From IMG/VR virus record IMGVR_UViG_3300017917_004872, positions 1 to 59,909 of that record: 59,909 nt of DNA; one strand, given 5' to 3'. The notes below the pieces were generated by a model that was given only the letters and a program-made list of their open reading frames with translations, searched no databases and was not told the DNA's origin. This document shows, piece after piece, positions 44,465 through 52,535 of this stretch. Made by a program: the position numbers and the translations under genes. Positions within the stretch are counted from its first letter, which is position 1. Every line of letters begins with the position of its first letter. The DNA comes from a virus.

Positions 44465-44860
44465 ATGCTTTCCCTCCTAGTGTTACTTTGTGGCCAGACA
44501 ATAGATTACAAAGTCCTCAAAAGCGATGTAGTCAATAGTCAAAACTACAATTTTACTAGCAAGTTTGTTTCAAAGATCGTTCCACAATTTACTAAAAAAC
44601 CAGTATATCTTGTGGAGTTCAAGAACAACGAAGCTAAGGAAACACTAGTAGGGGAAGTAGTTTGTCTACATCATGGCAGCGACAAGTGGCTTCTAGCTAA
44701 AGCAAATCTTAATGTTAGTGTGCCAAAAGATTATGTGATGAGAGCAAACTTTAAAATTACAGAAGCTAGTTTAACCTCTGGATGTAATTATATTGTTGAA
44801 AATGGAGAAGTGGTGAGATTTATCATTGTATCACCACTATTTGCAAGCACTTTTAAGTAA
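44465..44860 (+). CDS. Hypothetical protein with N-terminal hydrophobic segment
   Basis: 131 residues; MLSLLVLLCGQTIDYK could be a short signal peptide or lipoprotein-like N-terminus, although the VLLC box lacks a small residue before Cys. The rest is β-predicted with two further Cys. GAGGAG-type Shine-Dalgarno. Function unknown; two bases separate it from the convergent next gene. Confidence 0.55.
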   Translation: MLSLLVLLCGQTIDYKVLKSDVVNSQNYNFTSKFVSKIVPQFTKKPVYLVEFKNNEAKETLVGEVVCLHHGSDKWLLAKANLNVSVPKDYVMRANFKITEASLTSGCNYIVENGEVVRFIIVSPLFASTFK

Positions 44861-44861
44861 T

Positions 44862-45083
44862 CTAGCCCTTTTTCTTCCTAAGTTCTCCAGACTTGAATCT
44901 TTGTGCTAATCTGTATTGAGGCGATCCTGGAGGACATTCCGGTGTACCCATCGGAGTGCATCTTCCAGGATGTTTAATTGCCTTTTGAATCCATTTGTTT
45001 TTCTTTTTTCGCTTCTTACTGCCTTCTTCTAAAACTGATTCTTCATTTAATTTTTTTTCTAAATATTCATTGAAACTAATCAT
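44862..45083 (-). CDS. Small basic phage protein (WIQKAIKHPG type)
   Basis: 73 residues. N-terminal tag MISFNEYLEKKLNEE, basic linker, then KWIQKAIKHPGRCTP...CPPGSPQYRLAQRFKSGEL. I recognise the WIQKAIK(H/K)PG segment from small proteins of large phages, where it is also combined with other basic domains. Possibly packaged in the head. AGAGG lies upstream. Confidence 0.65.
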   Translation of the reverse strand: MISFNEYLEKKLNEESVLEEGSKKRKKKNKWIQKAIKHPGRCTPMGTPECPPGSPQYRLAQRFKSGELRKKKG

Positions 45084-45099
45084 TTTATGTACCTCTTAA

Positions 45100-45768
45100 T
45101 TAAATTGAATATTTTCTATGTATAATTTCTGCAATTTTATCATCTATTTTTTGAAAAATCTTTGTTCTTCTTAATTTTTTATAAACTAAATTTTCTACAG
45201 AATATTCTCCCTCATGTGTTAATCCAGATTTTCTATAATTTCTTATTCTGTTTTTTAAACTTTTAATTTTTTTAATATTATTTGTTTTCAAAACCAAAAG
45301 AATCATTCTGTAGAACATTTTTGCTTTTTTAATGATGAGATTGTCGTTTGGTATGGGATAGTTTCGAGTTGGTTTTCGTATCCATGAATTTGATATTAGC
45401 GAAAAAACGCCTTGATTCGTGACGATTTCCTCTTTGTAATCTTGGAAAAATAACTCGACCGTATGACTATGAATGTGAAGTTGGTATGCATCTGTAAAAA
45501 GTTTTTTCTTGTCTACAAAATACTCATCAATAAACTCATCACAGTCAAAAACTGATTTGTCCACTACAATATGCACATCAACATCAGAAAGATCAGTATA
45601 ATTATAATTCGCATTACTTCCTGTTAAAATTATATCTTTTACATATGTTTTTTTGACCTTACAAAATTTTAACCATAAATCACAAATTTTTAATAATAAT
45701 TTTCTTACCTTTGGATTTAATCTATCTTCATCCCAAAGTTTAGGATTTAAATTTTTGTGTAGGTTCAT
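45100..45768 (-). CDS. Phage nucleotidyltransferase (Pol-beta fold)
   Basis: 222 residues. LHKNLNPKLWDEDRLNPKVR is a phage-family N-terminus; ILTGSNANYNYTDLSDVDVHIVVD holds the GS-x(n)-DxD metal site of the Pol-beta superfamily, and VELFF(QD) gives a third acidic position. C-terminal helical KKIKSLKNRIRNYRKSGL. Transfers a nucleotide to an unknown acceptor. No Shine-Dalgarno; an AATAAATA box lies 5 nt before the ATG. Confidence 0.85.
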   Translation of the reverse strand: MNLHKNLNPKLWDEDRLNPKVRKLLLKICDLWLKFCKVKKTYVKDIILTGSNANYNYTDLSDVDVHIVVDKSVFDCDEFIDEYFVDKKKLFTDAYQLHIHSHTVELFFQDYKEEIVTNQGVFSLISNSWIRKPTRNYPIPNDNLIIKKAKMFYRMILLVLKTNNIKKIKSLKNRIRNYRKSGLTHEGEYSVENLVYKKLRRTKIFQKIDDKIAEIIHRKYSI

Positions 45769-45773
45769 ATTTT

Positions 45774-45781
45774 TATTTATT
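45774..45781 (-). promoter_or_regulatory. AATAAATA box
   Basis: Minus-strand AATAAATA then AAAATATG-type spacing: 5 nt between box and ATG at 45768, no Shine-Dalgarno. Confidence 0.45.
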
Positions 45782-45838
45782 TATGACCTTCAAATTTGAA
45801 TTCATGCAAACTCATTTAAATATTATAGGAGGTTCGCC

Positions 45839-46117
45839 ATGTTTGAATCTAAAATTTTTGAGACATTTTTAAAGAGGCACGAAATTGAGGATTACAAGAA
45901 TATAAATATTGATCCATCATTTTTTAAATCATTAGATGAAACTTCTTATTTAAGTTTCAGCAAGCCAGTACAAGACAAGTTTGATTATAAATCATATGTT
46001 GAAAAATTAAATTTTCAAAAATCCGCTTTAGATTATCTAAATCTATACTTTGAAGTTAACACAGATTACAGAACTACCAAGCACAAGATTGACTTGAATC
46101 AAAACAAACTGACATAA
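45839..46117 (+). CDS. Hypothetical protein
   Basis: 92 residues, acidic and aromatic, start supported by AGGAGG eight bases upstream. No recognised motif. Its TAA overlaps the ATG of the sulfotransferase (TAATG), so it may assist that enzyme. Confidence 0.6.
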   Translation: MFESKIFETFLKRHEIEDYKNINIDPSFFKSLDETSYLSFSKPVQDKFDYKSYVEKLNFQKSALDYLNLYFEVNTDYRTTKHKIDLNQNKLT

Positions 46118-46749
46118 TGTTCTTCAAAGACCGTGATGTTCTTTTTGTCCACATACCAAAATGTGGGGGAAATACGGTCATGAGATACTTTGATGTTTGG
46201 CATGGTGATCCAAAAGAACCCATGCATTACAAACTACATCGTTACGAAAATATAGATCAGAAAAAATATAACAGATCATTTAAATTTACTTTTGTTAGAA
46301 ATATTTTTCAACAAGCTGTCAGTTTATTTGAATACATTAAAAATCATGTTGACGAATTAAAATATTACAATTTTGAAAAATTTATTTTTTCAAACAATAG
46401 AACCATTTTAGGTTTACACGAAGATTTTCGGCATCTTAAATTTATTAATAATAAAAAGGGAAAATTAGATATTGATTATATTGGAGATATAAATAATCCT
46501 TTAGTTCATTTTGAAAATATTTGTAAAAAAATAAATTACCCATTTCACGATAAAATTAAAAGAGCAAATAGGACAGTTTTCAAACCCTACACAGATTTTT
46601 TAAACGACAGAATCATAAATTTCATGCAAGAAAAATTTAAAGAAGAAATTGAATTTTTTGGATACGAACCATACAATTTAAAATCAATCAAAAATGTAGG
46701 ATTTATAAAAAACAAATTATCGAAAAAAAATATAATTAAGTTTTTATAA
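46117..46749 (+). CDS. Sulfotransferase family protein
   Basis: 210 residues. FVHIPKCGGNTVMRYF is the 5'-phosphosulfate (PAPS) loop and FKFTFVRNIFQQAVSLF the 3'-phosphate site (R...S) of the carbohydrate sulfotransferase family 2 type; DYIGDINNPLVHFENICKKI is the usual downstream DFIGRxE-like segment. Would sulfate a sugar hydroxyl using PAPS. Position between sugar enzymes fits glycan sulfation. Coupled to the preceding small gene. Confidence 0.82.
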   Translation: MFFKDRDVLFVHIPKCGGNTVMRYFDVWHGDPKEPMHYKLHRYENIDQKKYNRSFKFTFVRNIFQQAVSLFEYIKNHVDELKYYNFEKFIFSNNRTILGLHEDFRHLKFINNKKGKLDIDYIGDINNPLVHFENICKKINYPFHDKIKRANRTVFKPYTDFLNDRIINFMQEKFKEEIEFFGYEPYNLKSIKNVGFIKNKLSKKNIIKFL

Positions 46750-47167
46750 AATTTATTGCGACTTTATCATCAAATTCTAGAGTTTGGCATTCAATTACAA
46801 ATCCATGAACAGGATTTATTTTTTTAGGAAAATCAAACAAAACAAACTTATAATCATGATTGTTACAGTATTTTACAAACTTGTGACTAAGATAAGTAAC
46901 TCCATGTAGTTTATTGAACAAGTTTCTCTTGGTAAAATTTCTAGCTGTTAATTCATCGTTAAAGATTGGTATAATTACTTCATTTTTTCGACGCAAAGAT
47001 ATGACTAAAGCAATATCTAAGCTACCATAATTTTGATAAATTTCTGTAGGTGTTAAGGTGCCATCATTAAATAATGGCAAAACATAATCAGAACAATTTA
47101 GGTTTGGAAAATACTGCTGTCCAAAAATTTCCACACTTGGCAATTCCAACATGACAGAAGAAACCAT
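46736..47167 (-). CDS. Hypothetical protein overlapping the CAP-like gene
   Basis: 143 residues. No recognised domain; β/α alternation with FDFPKKINPVHGFVIE near the end. The start at 47167 lies 80 bp inside the CAP-like gene but has GGGAG nine bases upstream. The long overlap is unusual in this window and the first residues may be misassigned. Convergent overlap (14 bp) with the sulfotransferase. Confidence 0.5.
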   Translation of the reverse strand: MVSSVMLELPSVEIFGQQYFPNLNCSDYVLPLFNDGTLTPTEIYQNYGSLDIALVISLRRKNEVIIPIFNDELTARNFTKRNLFNKLHGVTYLSHKFVKYCNNHDYKFVLFDFPKKINPVHGFVIECQTLEFDDKVAINFIKT

Positions 47168-47546
47168 TCCTCAGAACTCCCATTAGTTCAGGTCTAACCA
47201 GCCATGCAAACAAACATTCATTCGCATTTTTTGCATTTTTTTGATGTAGTTCAGCACATAAGTCTACCGCATAATCTTGTTTCATGATCCTAAATGGCAA
47301 ATCTAATCCGTCTATTCTGCTGCTAACTTTATTGTTCTGGTAATTAAATCTAGCACCATCAAGAGAAACCACATCTAATTCATGCAATCTTTCAAGAGGC
47401 AGTAAACCATTAGTCATCCGATCAATATTAATAAGTTTCAGTAAAGCAGAACAATCTTTTTCATCTTTGGGATTAAATTCAGGCAAAGGTCTTTTATAGA
47501 AAAAAATATCTTTTATATTTTGTAATATGTTTGCTAAAAAACTCAT
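47088..47546 (-). CDS. CAP/SCP-like domain protein
   Basis: 152 residues. LLKLINIDRMTNGLLPLERLHEL, then ARFNYQN, and NECLFAWLVRPELMGVLRNGFFCHVGIAKC...FWTAVFSKP follow the order of bacterial CAP/SCP (YkwD-type) domains: Asn-x-x-R start, a W-x-x-S/P-x-x-x central helix and the G-x-G/W-x-x-V-F end. No signal peptide is seen. Family call moderate. Confidence 0.6.
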   Translation of the reverse strand: MSFLANILQNIKDIFFYKRPLPEFNPKDEKDCSALLKLINIDRMTNGLLPLERLHELDVVSLDGARFNYQNNKVSSRIDGLDLPFRIMKQDYAVDLCAELHQKNAKNANECLFAWLVRPELMGVLRNGFFCHVGIAKCGNFWTAVFSKPKLF

Positions 47547-47547
47547 G

Positions 47548-47790
47548 TTACACCGCTTTCTTTTTTTTCTTCAAGTTTTTTTGATTCAAATCTGATATAA
47601 AACTAATTAATGTTTCTAGTTCTTCAATCGCTAAAGGACATTTTATATGAACAATTGGCGAAGAAGAAAATGGAGATTCAACAAATGCTAAAGTGGTTCC
47701 TACACGCAACTTAATTTTATATACTTCATTTGTAATTGTTCCTTGAATATCAGGATCGACTTCACAAATCATAGAAGCCTTATTGATCAT
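47548..47790 (-). CDS. Small hypothetical protein
   Basis: 80 residues, β-rich with a C-terminal helix ending in a lysine run. One base separates its stop from the ATG of the CAP-like gene, so they share an mRNA. GGAG lies upstream of the ATG. No family recognised. Confidence 0.6.
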   Translation of the reverse strand: MINKASMICEVDPDIQGTITNEVYKIKLRVGTTLAFVESPFSSSPIVHIKCPLAIEELETLISFISDLNQKNLKKKKKAV

Positions 47791-47882
47791 GTTAAAACTC
47801 CAAAAACGAATTAGTATGAATTAGTATAGCCAATAATTAAAAAAAAACAAGAGCAAATAAAATTTTATCTCTATATAATTAC

Positions 47883-48404
47883 ATGTACTTTATATTTGAA
47901 AATCTCATAAATCAAGAAGATTGTGATAAACTTAACAAAGTAGCATTATCATTTATGGATAATAAAAAATTAAGATTGGAAGCTGATAATAATTTTTATA
48001 AAAATTCCTATGGAGCAGCACAAATAGCTGAGTACGAGACACTTTTGCATCAACTAACTCCAAAAATTAAAGAAGTTACAGGACTTTACAACATTACTCC
48101 AGAAAACTCATATACAAGAATTTATTACAACGGAGCAACTTTAGGAAAACATGTAGATAGAGCTAATCTTGATTTTACATTGTCATTATGCACATTTTCA
48201 AATTTAGACTTTTACTGGGATTTATTTTTTCAAACACCTGAAAAAGAAATTTTATCTTGGCCATCAAAACCAGGTGATGCTGCTCTGATTTTAGGAACAA
48301 AGATGCTTCATTGGCGCGAACCATTAGTTTGCAGAGATGATCAATATGCAATTATGTCATTTTATCATTGGAAAATAAATAAAAAAAATATCAAATTCAT
48401 ATGA
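47883..48404 (+). CDS. 2OG-Fe(II) oxygenase-like protein
   Basis: 173 residues. HVDRANLDFTLSLCTF gives the H-x-D metal pair, the distal His is in TKMLHWREPL with Arg just after for 2-oxoglutarate, and PGDAALILG is the usual preceding strand. Could hydroxylate a protein, base or sugar. Its 3' end overlaps the GT9-like ATG (ATGA-type), so they probably act together on a glycan. No Shine-Dalgarno; TATAAT lies 4 bases before the ATG. Confidence 0.75.
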   Translation: MYFIFENLINQEDCDKLNKVALSFMDNKKLRLEADNNFYKNSYGAAQIAEYETLLHQLTPKIKEVTGLYNITPENSYTRIYYNGATLGKHVDRANLDFTLSLCTFSNLDFYWDLFFQTPEKEILSWPSKPGDAALILGTKMLHWREPLVCRDDQYAIMSFYHWKINKKNIKFI

Positions 48405-49294
48405 TTCATGTTCAAGAAGATATTTACTCCTTCAGGCACCAAGTAGACAATTTTATAGAAAGTCTTAATTACAAAAAAATATTAATATGTAGTCACGGAA
48501 TTGGTGATATGTTTATTGTTAGCAGGGTAGCAAAGTTATTTAATTGTGGTATTTTACAAAAGTATTGTCCTGGTAAACCATACAGAAGAAATTTTTCCAA
48601 AGAATTAGCCGATCTTGAAAACATAAAAAGAATGGAATTCTTAGCTTGTGATTCTTTAAGAAAACACTTATTTTGGGAGACATTAGAAAAATATTATTCA
48701 GAAATAATATTAACAGAATTTGATATTGCTCAAATGCATAAGTACACAAATATTGATTGCCCAAACAAATTTATGAATATCTGCTCAAATGTAAAATTTA
48801 ATATTGAATATATGCCTAAAGATTCAAATCTTGTATTTGTATGCCCTCATGGAAGTTCAGAAGATGATACATATGTTAGATATTTAAGTAAAAATGATTT
48901 AGACTTTGTGATAGATAATTTAAAAAAACAAAATAAAAAAATAATGCTTGTTGGTATCAAAAAAGATATAGAAAAGTATGGTTATTATGAAAATGTTCCT
49001 TGGATAAATACAAATCAAATAATTTATGACAAAGATACTATAAAAAAAATAAATATAAAAACTTTCTTAGAACTTATATCTTCTGCATGGTGTACTATTA
49101 CAGTAAATACATTTTTCCAACTAGCTTCTCAATTACTTGGAATTGAAACTTATATTGTTCATATGTATAATAAAAAAGGCGAGCCAGTTCTTACAAATGA
49201 AGATAGAGATTTTTTTGTAAATTTTAAATGGTTTAATAAAATACATTTATTATCTGTTCAAGAAATTATAAAAAAAATCTTTCAAAAAGAATAA
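48401..49294 (+). CDS. GT9/heptosyltransferase-like glycosyltransferase
   Basis: 297 residues. ICSHGIGDMFIVSRVAKLF (GxGD loop), VFVCPHGSSEDDTYVRYLS with KKIMLVGIKKD, and SSAWCTITVNTFFQLASQLLG fit the GT9/ADP-heptose transferase fold. Donor unknown. 4-bp overlap with the oxygenase gene upstream. Confidence 0.65.
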   Translation: MIHVQEDIYSFRHQVDNFIESLNYKKILICSHGIGDMFIVSRVAKLFNCGILQKYCPGKPYRRNFSKELADLENIKRMEFLACDSLRKHLFWETLEKYYSEIILTEFDIAQMHKYTNIDCPNKFMNICSNVKFNIEYMPKDSNLVFVCPHGSSEDDTYVRYLSKNDLDFVIDNLKKQNKKIMLVGIKKDIEKYGYYENVPWINTNQIIYDKDTIKKINIKTFLELISSAWCTITVNTFFQLASQLLGIETYIVHMYNKKGEPVLTNEDRDFFVNFKWFNKIHLLSVQEIIKKIFQKE

Positions 49295-49298
49295 ATAC

Positions 49299-49589
49299 AT
49301 GATGCCAGCATCATCAGAAAAACAAAGAAAATTTTTTGGTCTAGTTTATAATTGTAAAACAAAAGGTGACTGCCCTGAGAATATTAAAAAAGTTGCAGAT
49401 AGCATGACTGTTGATCAAATTAGAGATTTTTTGAAAGTTGAATCACTAACAGGATTTAAAGAGTTTTTTTTAGTTACAGAGGAGAGAAACATGAATTGCA
49501 AATGTAAATGTGAAGGTTGCAAAGTAGATTGCAAAAAATGTTCTTGCAAAAAGTGCAAATGCGAAGGGTGTAAGTGTTCTGGTAAGTAA
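49299..49589 (+). CDS. DUF3008-like protein with Cys-rich metallothionein-like tail
   Basis: 96 residues. MMPASSEKQRKFFGLVYNC, VADSMTVDQIRDFLK is the small phage DUF3008-like domain. It is followed by TGFKEFFLVTEERN (a targeting-tag-like segment) and then 32 residues with 11 Cys in CxC/CxxC spacing separated by Lys. The tail begins with Met at 49491 and is preceded by GAGGAGAG, so a shorter product is likely. Starts 5 bp after the GT9-like gene. Confidence 0.75.
   Translation: MMPASSEKQRKFFGLVYNCKTKGDCPENIKKVADSMTVDQIRDFLKVESLTGFKEFFLVTEERNMNCKCKCEGCKVDCKKCSCKKCKCEGCKCSGK
49491..49589 (+). CDS. Possible separate 32-residue Cys-rich peptide
   Basis: Internal ATG with AGAGGAGAG 5-9 bases upstream, better than the outer start. 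Product MNCKCKCEGCKVDCKK... has 11 Cys and 11 Lys in 32 residues, a density typical of metallothioneins. Could be made as an independent metal-binding peptide from the same mRNA. Confidence 0.5.
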   Translation: MNCKCKCEGCKVDCKKCSCKKCKCEGCKCSGK

Positions 49590-49904
49590 TTATAAACTTC
49601 TTATAAAAATAATTATTTCACCAATAACTTCAATTTTTCCCATCACATCTTGAAATTCTTCTTGAGTCATTTGATTTAATTTTAAATCAGAAATGTACTT
49701 CTTATACTCTTTTTTAAGATGATCCTTCAAGCTATCTAATCCATCATTTTTGTATACAGTAAGAGCATCCTTATAAGGTTTTTCTTTTGCTCTAAAATGA
49801 AAATATGTTAATTTTGCGTAACCACCTTTTTCCTTAGCTTTCTTTTCAATATCTTCTGCACCTTTTTTTCTTGTTCTTAAAAATTCAATTAATTTATCAT
49901 CCAT
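49590..49904 (-). CDS. Small conserved phage protein
   Basis: 104 residues, helical and charged; LRTRKKGAEDIEKKAKEKGGYAKLTYFHFRAKEKPYK resembles small proteins in other large phages. AGAGGTG Shine-Dalgarno. Adjacent to the Cys-rich gene with no gap between stops. Function unknown. Confidence 0.65.
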   Translation of the reverse strand: MDDKLIEFLRTRKKGAEDIEKKAKEKGGYAKLTYFHFRAKEKPYKDALTVYKNDGLDSLKDHLKKEYKKYISDLKLNQMTQEEFQDVMGKIEVIGEIIIFIRSL

Positions 49905-49962
49905 GTCACACCTCTTATTGTTGTATATACACTATATATTATAGTAATAACAAAGGAACAAT

Positions 49963-50985
49963 ATGAATTTTGACGAAGCGGTTTATAGCGATTCAGGTTT
50001 AGGCAAGTGGTACAATCGTGAAAAATGGGTTGACATTAGCCGTAAAGACAAATCTGGAAAGCATCCTCCTTGTGGCGCAAGCGCAGGAAAAGGCCGTAGA
50101 AAGAAAAATCAAAAGTCTTCTTATCCTAAATGCCGTCCTAGTGCAGAAGCGTCCCGCATGAGCAAGAGTGAAAAAAAACGAGCAGTATCGCAAAAAAGGC
50201 GAGCAGAATCCAAATCAAGTCACACCGGAAAAGGTCGAAGTCCGGTCATGGTTAGTCATAAGAAAAAAAGGAAGAAAATGGACGAGAATACACAAAACTT
50301 CAACGAATCAAAGAAAAAGAAGCCAAGTAAAAACAAACCTAATAATCCAACATTATGGGCTTCATGTATCGCTGCAGCAAAGGAAAAATTTGATGTATAT
50401 CCATGTCTTCCAATAAGTTACGCTGCTTTAACTCCAGATGGTGAAAAATACTTTAATGAACTTAAAGTTGGTGATGAAATTTATGCTTTTGATTTAGCAA
50501 AAAAAGAAAAAGTAATTACAAAAATTATTGAAATGAATAAATTTCAAGATGCTCCAACTTTGGACATTTATGCTGATGGACATTATTTTTGCACAGCCAC
50601 ACATAATCACAAATGGGTTGTTGAAATAAACGGATCATATGACCTAGTAGAAACTCAAGATTTAAATCAAGCTGAAAAATTGTTTGTGGATAGTAACAAA
50701 GAGTTTTTAACGAATATTGAACACAATACAGGTTTTGTTGATGACGTTTGGTGTCCCACAACCTCAGAAGGAACCTGGTACACAGTTATAAATGGAGAAC
50801 CTTGCGTCACAGGTAATTCAGCCTATGCGAATTTATGGGCAAGCAAAGAATACAAAAGACGAGGGGGCACTTGGCGTAAAGGCAAATCTTCAAAACGCAA
50901 GAATATGATAACAGAATCAAACGAAAAATTTCAACGCTTTTGTGATTGGATAGAATCACGACATCCTGACTTCAATGAATCATAA
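49963..50985 (+). CDS. DUF5872-like phage protein split by a mini-intein
   Basis: 340 residues. Extein part 1 (1-147): SGLGKWYNREKWVDISRKDK, CGASAGKGRRKKN..YPKCRPS, RMSKSEKKRAVSQKRRAE, then NPTLWASCIAAAKEKFDVYP. Extein part 2 (286-340) resumes SAYANLWASKEYKRRGGTW. Joined, they give the KFDVYPSAYAN...YKRRGG motif of a basic phage protein family. Between them is an intein (148-285). Spliced product would be 202 residues, strongly basic, possibly head- or DNA-associated. AAAGGAAC precedes the ATG. Confidence 0.88.
   Translation: MNFDEAVYSDSGLGKWYNREKWVDISRKDKSGKHPPCGASAGKGRRKKNQKSSYPKCRPSAEASRMSKSEKKRAVSQKRRAESKSSHTGKGRSPVMVSHKKKRKKMDENTQNFNESKKKKPSKNKPNNPTLWASCIAAAKEKFDVYPCLPISYAALTPDGEKYFNELKVGDEIYAFDLAKKEKVITKIIEMNKFQDAPTLDIYADGHYFCTATHNHKWVVEINGSYDLVETQDLNQAEKLFVDSNKEFLTNIEHNTGFVDDVWCPTTSEGTWYTVINGEPCVTGNSAYANLWASKEYKRRGGTWRKGKSSKRKNMITESNEKFQRFCDWIESRHPDFNES
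50404..50817 (+). other. Mini-intein (138 residues, Hint domain)
   Basis: Residues 148-285. Block A: CLPISYAALTPDG...LKVGDEIYAFD with catalytic Cys1. Block B: TATHNHKW with the T-x-x-H. C-terminal blocks F/G: WCPTTSEGTWYTVINGEPCV then TGN before Ser+1. No endonuclease domain. The residue before the last Asn is Gly, not the common His, an atypical splice junction. Insertion exactly at Ser of VYPSAYAN. Confidence 0.9.
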
Positions 50986-51003
50986 TATTTAATTAATCAA
51001 ATA

Positions 51004-51417
51004 TTATGAACTTATAACATATTCATTTATCTCTTCGTAGATATTTTCAAATGGGTTGTTAAATAAATAAGTAAAACATAACATTCTATTCAACATCATC
51101 ACACTTAATTTATAACTTGGTTCTTCCTTAATATCAACTGAATCTAATCCAATAAAATCAAACTTGAAAAGACCTGTTGATACTGCTTCATAATTATGTG
51201 TATCAACTAATGTTTGTCTATCAACCTCGTAAATTTCACCCTCAATTGAATTTGTTCCATGTTCTGTTTTAACTAGTCCAGGAAAACTACCACAATCAAG
51301 TAGTTTGTATTCTGTAGTTGAATATCCAAAACCTAAAAATCTTGAACCCTTAATTAAGTGGTGTGCCCTATATCCCTTTTTCAGAGTCCCATACACAAAA
51401 AGAGGTACTTTCTTCAT
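51004..51417 (-). CDS. Gamma-glutamylcyclotransferase-like protein (GGCT/AIG2)
   Basis: 137 residues. FVYGTLKKGYRAHHLI is the conserved YGTLRxG substrate loop; GSFPGLV, EGEIYEV and the catalytic-type Glu in HNYEAVSTGLF complete the fold. Family members release 5-oxoproline from gamma-glutamyl compounds. The ATG overlaps the clpX stop by one base, so they are coupled. Confidence 0.88.
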   Translation of the reverse strand: MKKVPLFVYGTLKKGYRAHHLIKGSRFLGFGYSTTEYKLLDCGSFPGLVKTEHGTNSIEGEIYEVDRQTLVDTHNYEAVSTGLFKFDFIGLDSVDIKEEPSYKLSVMMLNRMLCFTYLFNNPFENIYEEINEYVISS

Positions 51418-52535
51418 TACTCTTCTCCAAATAATTGAATTGCCATAGTTTTTGTGACATTCAGTTTATTTTTTGGTAAATCAAAAAATAACTTAGTCAT
51501 AATTCTTTCTAGAATTTGTCTTAATCCTCTCGTACCTACATCTAAATCATGTGCTTTGCCTGCTACATAATCAAGAAAATCATTATCAAATGTTAGGTCA
51601 CATTCATCGAAATCTGCTAACTTTTTGTACTGATCTATAATATTATTTTTTACATTTGTAAGTGCAATCACAAGTTGCTCTTTTGTTAGTCTATCTAATT
51701 TTTCAACATTATGAAACCTACCAACGAATTCGGGTATCATGCCAAACTCAATTAAATCATCTGGCATAATTTCATGAGTATTGTTGTCAGATTTATTACT
51801 TTTGAGCAAGAAACCCATACCAGAATTACCTTTTCTCTTTTCTATTATTTTGTCTAATCCTACAAATGATCCGGCTGATATGAACAAAATATTGCTTGTA
51901 TCTAGTGGCAAACATTCAGATTCAGGGTGTTTACGAGAACCATTAGGCTGAACTCTGACTATAGAACCTTCAACCATCTTTAGTAATGCCTGTTGAACTC
52001 CCTCTCCACTAACATCTCTACTTACAGATGCAGATTGACCCATTTTAGCTATCTTATCAACTTCATCAATAAACACTATACCATTTTGGACATAATTTAA
52101 GAGTTTTTCACCCCTATATGACGATGGTGCATTTTTTAGCAAAGCACTTAATAAAGTCTCAACATCATCCCCAACATAACCTGCTTCTGTCAGACTAGTT
52201 GCATCCCCTAAAGCAAAAGGCAAACCTATAAATTTTGCAAGAAGTTTAACCATATATGTTTTGCCTGATCCTGTGGGACCAATAAGCATAAGATTGCTTT
52301 TTTCACACACAGAATTATTACAACGAGATATGTTTGATGAAGTAATTATAATTCTTTTTAAATGATTAGATACGGCAACGCATAAGGCAATTTTAGCACT
52401 CTCTTGTCCAATAACAAATTCATCAAGATAAGACTTCAATTGCTTAGGAGTTTTATAAGTACTTTTATCGTAACTTGGTTCAGCACTGTAAAATGTTTTA
52501 TCTGATAATTGCCTTTTTTTCCGCAAGGCTGTCAT
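51417..52535 (-). CDS. clpX: ClpX-type AAA+ unfoldase without zinc domain
   Basis: 372 residues. [19 protein letters not shown], Walker A GPTGSGKT (86-93), pore-1 GYVG, Walker [14 protein letters not shown] loop (GSRKHP), sensor 2 [10 protein letters not shown]. The IGF-type ClpP loop is present as GMGFLLKS. The N-terminal zinc-binding domain of bacterial ClpX is absent and replaced by a short basic stretch, so adaptor use would differ. No ClpP in the window. May redirect the host ClpP or act as an unfoldase alone. Confidence 0.93.
   Translation of the reverse strand: MTALRKKRQLSDKTFYSAEPSYDKSTYKTPKQLKSYLDEFVIGQESAKIALCVAVSNHLKRIIITSSNISRCNNSVCEKSNLMLIGPTGSGKTYMVKLLAKFIGLPFALGDATSLTEAGYVGDDVETLLSALLKNAPSSYRGEKLLNYVQNGIVFIDEVDKIAKMGQSASVSRDVSGEGVQQALLKMVEGSIVRVQPNGSRKHPESECLPLDTSNILFISAGSFVGLDKIIEKRKGNSGMGFLLKSNKSDNNTHEIMPDDLIEFGMIPEFVGRFHNVEKLDRLTKEQLVIALTNVKNNIIDQYKKLADFDECDLTFDNDFLDYVAGKAHDLDVGTRGLRQILERIMTKLFFDLPKNKLNVTKTMAIQLFGEE

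Noticed and set aside
47806-47832. Tandem GAATTAGTAT repeat in an intergenic gap
   Set aside because: Only two copies in AT-rich sequence; could be chance or part of a promoter, not supportable.
50982-51007. AT-only inverted repeat at the intein gene's stop
   Set aside because: ATAATATTT/AAATATTAT is too weak and without T-tract to call a terminator.
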